This document shows positions 6,291 to 12,536 of a stretch of 25,868 nt of DNA, piece after piece. The first letter of the stretch is position 1; each line of letters begins with the position of its first letter. The translations under genes and the position numbers were made by a program. The DNA comes from an uncultured Bilophila sp. (GTDB lineage: Bacteria > Desulfobacterota > Desulfovibrionia > Desulfovibrionales > Desulfovibrionaceae), in NCBI GenBank assembly GCA_910585945.1, contig CAJUHZ010000035.1, positions 1 through 25,868 on the forward strand, given 5' to 3'. Under the pieces are notes generated by a model. That model ran no database searches and was not told where the DNA came from. It saw nothing but the letters and a program-made list of their open reading frames with translations.

Positions 6291-7658
6291 CTAGTTGTGA
6301 AATTTTTTCAGCCATTCGGCATAGGCTTCGGCAAGGCTCCACCTGCCTAATCTGCCGTAATAGTTAAGCCGGTATCCGCCGTGCTCGGAACCATCGAGCC
6401 GCTTGTGGAGCTTGTAGATGCCACGGTATTTCATGCTGACCGGATGCCGGGAAAAGGCTGTGGTTATGGCCCATGTCCAGTCTTCCGGTATTTTTTCCTC
6501 AAGCAGTCGTTTCACTTCATGCGACTGGATGAACATCAGCACCAGTTTGGAAAGACGGGGTTCTGCCTCACTCGGCACGGCCAGGTCGGACTGTTGATAG
6601 ATTTGTCTGCCCGGCTCCGGCAGCGCCCATTCCGCATTGCCCTTGCCCAGCTTGAAATCCGCCTTGCCGATGATTTTTCTGTCCAGACAAAAGGCCACGG
6701 AGAGCACAAGGCTGACCAGAATATAGTCCACCCGCGCGGCCATGAACAATTCGTTCAGGCGTACCGTCTGATCGTGGGAGAGCAGTACGATGCCCGGCTC
6801 CTCATTTCCGGTCAGCTTCCTGTCGCTGGGAAAGATGGGGCCGGGAGAACGCGAGGTCATATAACTGCGGGTGACGATGGTCTTTCTGCTGTGTCCGGCA
6901 TAGGCGTAGGTTATGCTTTTGCGGCCCTTGTGGACCACGGCTACCGGTTCGCCCAGAAGTTTCTCAATCTCCGGCAGAGGGCGCTCCATGATGATCATCC
7001 ACTGGCGGAACGCCGTGATTTGCTCGTAAATCTCCACGTCCCTGAAGCTGATTTCCGTATAGTCCGGCGCGGCCCATGCGGCGGCGGCCGCGAGCATCCG
7101 TTCCTGGTTGATGTAGTCGCGGCTTCCGAAGGTGGGCGGCGCTATGAACACCGCATGGTCGAGGTCATGCTCACGCAGAAAGGCGGATGCGTCCCGGGGA
7201 ATGTAGCCGAAGCCGTCCCCCCGGTTCAGGTGGGCGCGGTAGGCTTCCAGCTTGGTCAGCGTCTTTTCCATGAGCCGGGGCCAGTCGCGCCGGTAATTCG
7301 CAAGGACGCGCCGATGCCAGGCATTTTTGTCCTGCCAGACCTGGCGCAAATCCAGCATGATGCTCACCGACGCGGCCAGATGGGCGGGGTCTGACAGGTC
7401 AAGAAAGCCGCGCAGATGCTCCGGGCAGTCCTCACGTTCGGCCACCTCCAGATGCTCTCCGGCCAGATACGCGCCCAGAGCCGAGGTGTAGAGCGTGATG
7501 TCGCAGCCTGTAATCCGGCCCTGATAGCCGCCGGAACGCAGCGCCGCCCCCACGGTGAAATTGCCCGCGCAGGGCAGGAGCACCGGCACGCTGATTTCAT
7601 CGGTATACGCGGCCAGCACCTTGCGCAGCGGCCCGGCGATGGAACCAAGGAAGCTCAT
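6291..7658 (-). CDS. D12-like DNA adenine methyltransferase relative (putative antirestriction/DNA modification protein)
   Basis: This 455-residue protein begins like an AdoMet-dependent adenine methyltransferase. VLLPCAGNFTVGAAL (about 26-40) matches motif I (FxGxG type) and GCDITLY (51-57) supplies the motif II acidic residue. Where the catalytic DPPY of motif IV is expected, it has IAPPTFGSRDY (172-182), so the Asp is Ala and the Tyr is shifted. The roughly 250 C-terminal residues are unassigned. The ATG overlaps the ParB-like stop codon (ATGA), showing translational coupling. Known phage relatives are annotated as putative antirestriction adenine methyltransferases; the altered motif IV suggests different chemistry or a non-catalytic role. 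Confidence 0.7.
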   Translation of the reverse strand: MSFLGSIAGPLRKVLAAYTDEISVPVLLPCAGNFTVGAALRSGGYQGRITGCDITLYTSALGAYLAGEHLEVAEREDCPEHLRGFLDLSDPAHLAASVSIMLDLRQVWQDKNAWHRRVLANYRRDWPRLMEKTLTKLEAYRAHLNRGDGFGYIPRDASAFLREHDLDHAVFIAPPTFGSRDYINQERMLAAAAAWAAPDYTEISFRDVEIYEQITAFRQWMIIMERPLPEIEKLLGEPVAVVHKGRKSITYAYAGHSRKTIVTRSYMTSRSPGPIFPSDRKLTGNEEPGIVLLSHDQTVRLNELFMAARVDYILVSLVLSVAFCLDRKIIGKADFKLGKGNAEWALPEPGRQIYQQSDLAVPSEAEPRLSKLVLMFIQSHEVKRLLEEKIPEDWTWAITTAFSRHPVSMKYRGIYKLHKRLDGSEHGGYRLNYYGRLGRWSLAEAYAEWLKKFHN

Positions 7659-8443
7659 TGCGCGGCCTCCTTTTCCGCCAGCATGGCGGCTTCCGCAGCC
7701 TGCTTTTCAAGATAGTCCGCCGCAATCTCCATCAATCGCGTCATGGCCAGCGAGCTGTCGCGGATTTTCTCGGCGTGCTTCACGTCGTTGATGATCGCTA
7801 TAAACGCCTCGTATTGGGCCGCCGGGCAGACATGCACCGCCGAACTCTTTTTGGCCGCGTCGGCCAGCATATCCAGTATTTCCGAAAGCTGTTCCTTCTC
7901 TCCATCCGTGAACATGAACGTGACCATGTGGGCCGGAACCTGCGGGGTGGAGAAGTTCACCAGTTCAACGTCGCCGAGTTCCTTGAGAGATTCGCTGTCA
8001 AGGCCGGAATAGAGCTTATCCTGTACCGATTCGATTTGCGCCCACAGGTTCGCCAGGATGCTCTGGTCATCCTCGCCCACCAGCGCGTTGTGTGAAAGCT
8101 GAATGGCGATGCGGCGGCTCTTGTCCAGTGCTTCCGTGATGACCAGCACGAGGATATGCGGGATACCCGCCTCAATGCTGGCCTGTACCCGGTGATTGCC
8201 GGACAGCACTTCCAGCCGTCCGTCCTCGTGGCGGTAGCAGAGGGGCACGCTGGAAAGGCGCTTGTCAGCCGCGATATTGTCCCGGAGCTGGCGGAAGGTT
8301 TCCCGCTTGAAGAAACGGGCATTGTCTTTCAGCAATGTCAGCGAGGCCGGAGGCGCAATCATCAGGCGCATTCCGTCACCGAACATTTCCCGGCTGATGG
8401 CTGCCAGTTCCTCATTGCGTTGTGCAAACGTGTTTTCACTCAT
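7655..8443 (-). CDS. ParB/Srx-fold protein, phage type
   Basis: A 262-residue protein with a ParB N-terminal-like nuclease/CTPase fold: LRDNIAADKRLSSVPLCYRHEDG, then VLSGNHRVQASIEAGI, the counterpart of the GERR motif region, then VLVITEALD. A helical segment (QLSHNALVGEDD) and a C-terminal coiled coil follow. The ATG at 8443 has a GGGGGT ribosome site inside the primase 3' end, 2 bases after its stop. Coupling to the downstream methyltransferase-like gene suggests they act together on DNA rather than in partition; there is no ParA gene nearby. Confidence 0.8.
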   Translation of the reverse strand: MSENTFAQRNEELAAISREMFGDGMRLMIAPPASLTLLKDNARFFKRETFRQLRDNIAADKRLSSVPLCYRHEDGRLEVLSGNHRVQASIEAGIPHILVLVITEALDKSRRIAIQLSHNALVGEDDQSILANLWAQIESVQDKLYSGLDSESLKELGDVELVNFSTPQVPAHMVTFMFTDGEKEQLSEILDMLADAAKKSSAVHVCPAAQYEAFIAIINDVKHAEKIRDSSLAMTRLMEIAADYLEKQAAEAAMLAEKEAAQ

Positions 8444-8445
8444 CG

Positions 8446-10125
8446 TTACCCCCAGATATGCAACAGGTTTTGTGAGGTGATTTTCAGCGCCGGATGATCG
8501 GACATCCACCGCCAGAGTACGGGCGACGTGTTCTGAAAACTCCAAAAGGTTTCAAAGCGTTCGGAATTTTTGCGGCACCAGGTATAATCGCGTTCCCATG
8601 AGAAGCCCACGCTGTCGCCGTTTTCGTCACGGAACTTGACGAAGGCGGCAGGGATGCCCCGCCACAGCAGATAGGCGCGGGCCACGTCCAGGGGCAGCAG
8701 GTCAAGAGGCATGCCGGCGGGCAGAGCGGCTTGCAGGCGGCAGAGTTCGTCCGGCGTGAAGGCGTCTTCAGTGGCCCACGCCCAGGCCGGGGACTCCGCG
8801 CCGCTTTCCCCGCTGGTACGTATTTGCGTGGAGAGGCCCGCAGGGCCGCTTCCTTTCTCAAAAGAATCCATTTTTGGCGCAGCCCCTCCCCCCATGTGCA
8901 ACGTACCAGACGGCAAAGTGTCCACATGTCCATTTTGGCAAATATCTTGTTGGGTTATCGTGTTCTGTGATACTATGCCCCCGTGGGGCGCCGACTCTTG
9001 GTCCGGCAGGGAAAGGGACGGAGGCAGGGCGGCCGCTACCCACTCCCGAATATCGACACCGAGCTTGCGGGCGTCGCCGGGGTCTTTGCCCTCTGGCGTG
9101 GGCCAGCGCAGAGCGGCGGGATAGGTCTGCTCCCAGAACTCCACGCCGTCCGCGCCGGGCGTGTCGTAGTCCAGGGCGATGCAGACCCGTACCGCCTCGC
9201 GGAGCCGGGCATCGGCGGATACGTCCGGCTTGCCGCGGTTGGTGCGCACGGCCAGCGCGCCGACAACGCCGCCCGTGGCGTGGTGGATGAGCATGGCGTC
9301 AAGCTCGGCCTCGGTCACGAAATAGGCGGCCAGCGGACCGGGGCGGGAGGAGCGGAGAAAGAGCGGCGCTTTGCACGAGCCTTCCAGCTCCAGATACTTG
9401 GGGGAGTGTTCGCCCAAATCTTCCTTGTGACGCCGGATGCGGAGATTCAGGACACGCCCGTCAGAGGCGAACGTGGGAATGACAATGCCGCGCGGGATGA
9501 ACAGTTTGGTGCGGACCTTGCCGTCATCGCCGGTTTTCGGCTCCAGTCCCAGGGCGGAGCGGGAACGGTAACGGCCGGGGTATCTGGAGCTTTGGGCAGG
9601 CAGGTAGCCGATGTGGTAGGCCCGGACGGCGGCCTCGTCGATGCCGCGCGCGGCCAGCCAGTTCAAGGCGACGGGTTGATTCCAGATGTTCTCCTCCGCC
9701 TCGGCCAGCAGTTTGGCCGCGTAGGCGGACCACTGTTCGGACGGCTCCGGCCATTCCCGCGGCGTCCAGCGCGAGGCGTCAGCCCGCCGAGGTTCCGCCG
9801 GAGCGCGACGACGCCGGTAGGAGGGGCGTCCGCCCTCAATGCCCAACTCGGCCAGCGCGGCCTTGAAGTCGAGACCGTCAATTTTCATCAGATAAGCAAT
9901 GGTGTCGCCGCTTTCGCCGCACTGGCGGCATGACCAGATGCCCGTGATGGTGTGCTTCGCGCAGGTTTCGCCCAGGCTTTCGGCGCGGTCCGGCCAGACC
10001 ATGAAACGGTCGGACTTGCCCGCTTCCCCGCCGCACAGGGGACAGGGGCCGTTCCAGCCGTTGCCCTGACGCTTTACCGCCGCGCCAAAACGGGATTTAT
10101 AGAGATTGAGGATATCTGTCCGCAT
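8446..10125 (-). CDS. Phage DNA primase (zinc finger plus Toprim)
   Basis: This 559-residue protein would make RNA primers for phage DNA replication. It has a CHC2-like zinc finger (CPLC at 28-31 and CRQC at 66-69) followed by GDTIAYLM, typical of DnaG-type primases. The Toprim domain shows FVTEAELDAML (269-279) with the catalytic Glu, and ALDYDTPGADG (317-327) with paired Asp. A Pro/Ser-rich linker leads to an unassigned C-terminal part of about 110 residues. The start codon itself lies inside the GGACAGAT repeat array, with AAGGA 9 bases upstream. It follows the helicase gene after a 216-base gap, the largest inside the phage operon. Confidence 0.92.
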   Translation of the reverse strand: MRTDILNLYKSRFGAAVKRQGNGWNGPCPLCGGEAGKSDRFMVWPDRAESLGETCAKHTITGIWSCRQCGESGDTIAYLMKIDGLDFKAALAELGIEGGRPSYRRRRAPAEPRRADASRWTPREWPEPSEQWSAYAAKLLAEAEENIWNQPVALNWLAARGIDEAAVRAYHIGYLPAQSSRYPGRYRSRSALGLEPKTGDDGKVRTKLFIPRGIVIPTFASDGRVLNLRIRRHKEDLGEHSPKYLELEGSCKAPLFLRSSRPGPLAAYFVTEAELDAMLIHHATGGVVGALAVRTNRGKPDVSADARLREAVRVCIALDYDTPGADGVEFWEQTYPAALRWPTPEGKDPGDARKLGVDIREWVAAALPPSLSLPDQESAPHGGIVSQNTITQQDICQNGHVDTLPSGTLHMGGGAAPKMDSFEKGSGPAGLSTQIRTSGESGAESPAWAWATEDAFTPDELCRLQAALPAGMPLDLLPLDVARAYLLWRGIPAAFVKFRDENGDSVGFSWERDYTWCRKNSERFETFWSFQNTSPVLWRWMSDHPALKITSQNLLHIWG

Positions 10126-10342
10126 CTGTCCGTTTCCTTTTTTTCTTATCTATTTATTTTATTAGAAGTTTTATGAATATGGACAGGTGGACAGATACGC
10201 GGCATAGTCCATGCGCACCTGTGCGCCTGTGCCTGTTGCGTGTGGAAACATGCCTGGAACCTGTCCATCTGTCCGTTTATCGTTTTATCCCATAATTTCA
10301 TGTTGTTATGTCTCCTGTATGTGCGGACGCATGCGGACAGAT
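10114..10342. repeat. Mirror-symmetric array of ATCTGTCC/GGACAGAT repeats (candidate origin or operator)
   Basis: Four tandem pairs of an 8-base core are present. ATCTGTCCGC and ATCTGTCCGT (10114-10133, period 10) lie at the left end. GGACAGGT and GGACAGAT (10181-10196, period 8) come next, then ACCTGTCC and ATCTGTCC (10259-10274, period 8). GCGGACGCAT and GCGGACAGAT (10323-10342, period 10) close the array. Outer and inner pairs are in opposite orientation and both are centred at 10228 to within a base. The middle holds GCGCAC-CT-GTGCGC (10213-10226) and CCTGTG-type degenerate copies. The array spans the gap between helicase and primase and overlaps the helicase stop and primase start. Confidence 0.8.
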
Positions 10343-11976
10343 CACTTGTCGGCCCGGTAATCGGCCAGAGCGTTTTCTCCCTCGGCGTTCAGGCGGATGC
10401 CCAAACGCCATGAGCCATTGCTGCGCTTGTAGGGAATGTCTTTCTTGTTCAGCATTTCAGAGAACTTCTTGGCGGAAATGCTGAAGCGTTTATCCCGGTT
10501 CCGCGCGTACCAGATGCAGAAGGCTTCATGCAGGTCTGTCGATGTGATGCGGGTTTTGTAGGCGTCGGGATTGTCCTGATGCGGCTCCTGCTCGCACCAC
10601 TCGCTGATGAAGAGGCCCACGTCATCCCAGGACGCGCGCTGCTCGCGGGTCCACTCCTTCACCTTGTCCGGTATTTTCAGGCCGTCGCGCAGGTACTCCA
10701 TGCTTCCCCGCACCATGCGGGCCAGCACGCCCCTGGCTTCGGCCTGAATTTTCTCGTCGAGGTTTTTGTCCGCCGGGCGCTCGTAGGGCTGTTCCGGGTT
10801 CTCCACAAAGGAGAGCGGCCACTTGAGCAGAATGGCGCGCGCCCAGAAGGCCGCGTCATCGGCCTTGGCCTTGGGCAATTCGTTGGTGGTCATGATGGGC
10901 AGGTGCGTTTGCAGCCAGGTGGTTTGCAGCTTGTCTTGCAGCCCCCGCGCCGTGATGTACCCGCCGCCGGTGAGTTTTTTCAGCTTGGCCAAGGCAAATC
11001 GCTGCCCCTCTTCGGCCTCGTTTATCCAGGCGATGCACATGCCGCGCAAGGAAAGCACGTCGGGCGAAGGGGCCGAGGAATTGCGGGTCTGCTGCATCTG
11101 GAGAAACATCTCCACCGGCACGTCGCCGGAGAGCGTCTGGCCGAGGACGTGCGTCACCAGCTTGATGAGCGTGTCCTTGCCGTTGCGGCCATGCTCACCC
11201 CAGAAGATCGTAAAGATGTGATCCCGTCGCTCGGTGATGAGGCCGTAGCCGAGCAGACGCCAGATGAAGTCCACAAGCTCCTGATCGCCGTCCATCGACG
11301 ACAGCAAGAATTTGTTCGTCTCCGGGCAGGGATCGTCTTTCTCCATAAGCGCCGGGTCGTATTCGGTGACGATGGCGTTGAGGATGTATTCTTCCGGGCG
11401 GCCTGGTCGGAGTTCACCGGTGCGCAGGTCGATCACGCCGTTGGGACAGGCTTTGATGTAGTGCTGTTTGTCAATGTGCTTTGGCAATACAACCAGAGGA
11501 TCACGGATACGGCGTGTCATCTGGAGGAGTTTTTCCTGCCCCGGAATATCACGCAGTAAGGTGACGCGGCGAAAGACGGCGTCGGCAATACTCTGGATTT
11601 TTGACTTTATATCTTTGTCTATCTCTTCATCTGCCTCCGTTTGCTTATTGTTTGCAAGATCGAGATACAGTTCACATACGTCCTCAATGCGCTGGAAAGC
11701 GGCGTCATAGTCGTCTTCAATCCAATGGTGTCCGCCCCATATGAGGAAACGTTCCCAATACTTGACATAAACAACTGTTCCTCTGTGCAAGCGGCAATAC
11801 AGTTTTGCGTCGCCGACGCGGTTCTCATTGATGTAGCCTTGCAATTCATCATCGGAAATTTCGAGCTTTTCTATTGCTGCCGGCTTTGCTTTTGAGAGCT
11901 TGGCGGCGCGTGACTCAGCTTCCGTATGGCGGCGCTGTTGCACTTTGCGCACAAGATCGTCTTTTTTCTTGCTCAT
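10342..11976 (-). CDS. Phage SF3 helicase / P4-type primase C-terminal family (D5_N)
   Basis: This 544-residue replicative helicase matches the phage/plasmid primase family that includes the P4 alpha and poxvirus D5 helicase domains. The D5_N-like region (about 120-250) is followed by Walker A GEHGRNGKDT (260-269), Walker B CIAWINEAEE (314-323) and SF3 motif C LPIMTTNELP (359-368). A winged-helix-like C-terminus follows (RFSISAKKFSEMLNKKDIPYKR). The N-terminal 40 residues are Lys-rich and probably disordered. The primase function appears to be supplied by the next gene. AGG upstream of the ATG is a modest ribosome site. It is the first gene of the visible phage operon. Confidence 0.93.
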   Translation of the reverse strand: MSKKKDDLVRKVQQRRHTEAESRAAKLSKAKPAAIEKLEISDDELQGYINENRVGDAKLYCRLHRGTVVYVKYWERFLIWGGHHWIEDDYDAAFQRIEDVCELYLDLANNKQTEADEEIDKDIKSKIQSIADAVFRRVTLLRDIPGQEKLLQMTRRIRDPLVVLPKHIDKQHYIKACPNGVIDLRTGELRPGRPEEYILNAIVTEYDPALMEKDDPCPETNKFLLSSMDGDQELVDFIWRLLGYGLITERRDHIFTIFWGEHGRNGKDTLIKLVTHVLGQTLSGDVPVEMFLQMQQTRNSSAPSPDVLSLRGMCIAWINEAEEGQRFALAKLKKLTGGGYITARGLQDKLQTTWLQTHLPIMTTNELPKAKADDAAFWARAILLKWPLSFVENPEQPYERPADKNLDEKIQAEARGVLARMVRGSMEYLRDGLKIPDKVKEWTREQRASWDDVGLFISEWCEQEPHQDNPDAYKTRITSTDLHEAFCIWYARNRDKRFSISAKKFSEMLNKKDIPYKRSNGSWRLGIRLNAEGENALADYRADK

Positions 11977-12009
11977 AAAGATAACCTATTGTTTTCTAAA
12001 GATAAAAAT

Positions 12010-12059
12010 AGGAAACAAAAATAGGGCGAAAGAACGGACTCATTCCGTTTTTCCGCCCT
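12010..12059 (-). terminator. Terminator-like hairpin upstream of the phage helicase
   Basis: On the minus strand a 16-base-pair stem (one mismatch, one G-T pair) with a 5-base loop (12023-12059) is followed by ATTTTTG. It lies 47 bases before the helicase ATG, in the direction of phage transcription, so it could act as an attenuator for the operon or end a short upstream transcript. Confidence 0.65.
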
Positions 12060-12277
12060 TTCCGTTCCGCAGATCGCGGCCACGATGTGAGGAGGTTTGC
12101 CCGTTTGGCGGTGACAGGCCGGAAGGACCCGTGAGCAAAGAGGGGAGAAAAGTCGGGCATCAGGCACGGAACGGTCCGCAATGGACTATTCTGGCCAGCC
12201 GTGTCGTTTGTATGGGGGGTAAGGGGGAATAGCAGATTCCCCACTGGGGGAGAAAGGGGGGAGAAAGTCGATTGCAG

Positions 12278-12323
12278 AGAAAAAAATAAAGGGTCAGCAA
12301 ACTCTCTTGGAGTTGCTAACCCT
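12278..12323 (-). terminator. Rho-independent terminator after tRNA-Leu
   Basis: Thirteen bases downstream of the tRNA 3' end on the minus strand, GGGTTAGCAACTC pairs with GAGTTTGCTGACCC (one bulge and one G-T pair; 12291-12323). It is followed by TTTATTTTTTT. This is a classic tRNA gene terminator. Confidence 0.85.
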
Positions 12324-12335
12324 TTGATTTTCTTG

Positions 12336-12422
12336 TGGTGCCGAAGGGGAGACTCGAACTCCCACTCCCGAACGGGAACTAGACCCTGAACCTAGCGTGT
12401 CTACCAATTCCACCACTTCGGC
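12336..12422 (-). tRNA. tRNA-Leu (anticodon CAG)
   Basis: The minus strand reads as an 87-base class II tRNA. The acceptor stem GCCGAAG/CTTCGGC (12416-12422 and 12340-12346) is followed by discriminator A and an encoded CCA (12336-12338). The D-arm is GGTGGAATTGGTAGAC, the anticodon loop TTCAGGG gives CAG, a long variable arm TTCCCGTTCGGGA follows, and the T-loop starts GTTCGAGTC. The long variable arm and D-arm sequence identify leucine. It lies next to the prophage end and is a plausible integration landmark. Confidence 0.96.
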
Positions 12423-12497
12423 GCGAAAAGAGAAGTATCTCAGAAGGCAGTCTTTGGCAAGCGTTTTTTTGCAAATGCAGAAAAAATTTTTTGCCTG

Positions 12498-12526
12498 TTC
12501 CGGCGTCTGTGGAGAAGACGCCGGAA
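12498..12526 (-). terminator. Terminator downstream of the EF-G-like gene
   Basis: A perfect 11-base inverted repeat TTCCGGCGTCT/AGACGCCGGAA with a 7-base loop lies 11 bases after the stop codon. T-rich DNA lies on both sides (a run of T starts about 5 bases beyond the stem on the minus strand, TATTTTGCTTTT on the plus strand), so it may act in both directions. Confidence 0.75.
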
Positions 12527-12536
12527 TATTTTGCTT

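Larger units (their letters stand above)
1..11976 (-). mobile_element. Prophage, partial (replication, DNA-modification and packaging genes)
   Basis: Ten backbone genes lie on one strand with short gaps or overlaps and have phage functions: SF3 helicase, primase, ParB-like protein, methyltransferase-like protein, terminase small and large subunits. A further AT-rich cassette follows at the left. The element runs off the left edge, so portal, head, tail, lysis, integrase and repressor genes are not visible. The right boundary is not resolved: the first phage gene starts at 11976 and the next host feature is tRNA-Leu at 12336-12422. Insertion beside a tRNA is common for prophages, but no integrase or att duplication can be seen here. 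A GpA/Nu1-type terminase predicts a cos-type packaging mechanism. Confidence 0.85.
11977..12335. other. Gap between the prophage and tRNA-Leu, no supported gene
   Basis: This 359-base stretch holds two minus-strand terminator-like hairpins (12023-12059 and 12291-12323) and an AT-rich leader just before the helicase gene. Between them is about 230 bases with G-runs at 12215-12265. Short open frames of 64 and 82 codons on the minus strand run through the first hairpin and lack ribosome sites, so I do not call them. The prophage boundary is probably in this stretch. A convincing integrase gene or att repeat is not visible. Confidence 0.55.

Noticed and set aside
7655..8443. ParB-like gene as part of a partition (ParAB) system
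   Set aside because: No ParA ATPase is nearby, and the gene is coupled to a methyltransferase-like gene within a phage operon.
10114..10342. Repeat array as a CRISPR
   Set aside because: Repeat units are only 8-10 bases, alternate in orientation and lack regular spacers.
11973..12244. Minus-strand open frames of 64 and 82 codons upstream of the helicase
   Set aside because: They run through a terminator-like hairpin, have no ribosome sites and show no recognisable protein features.
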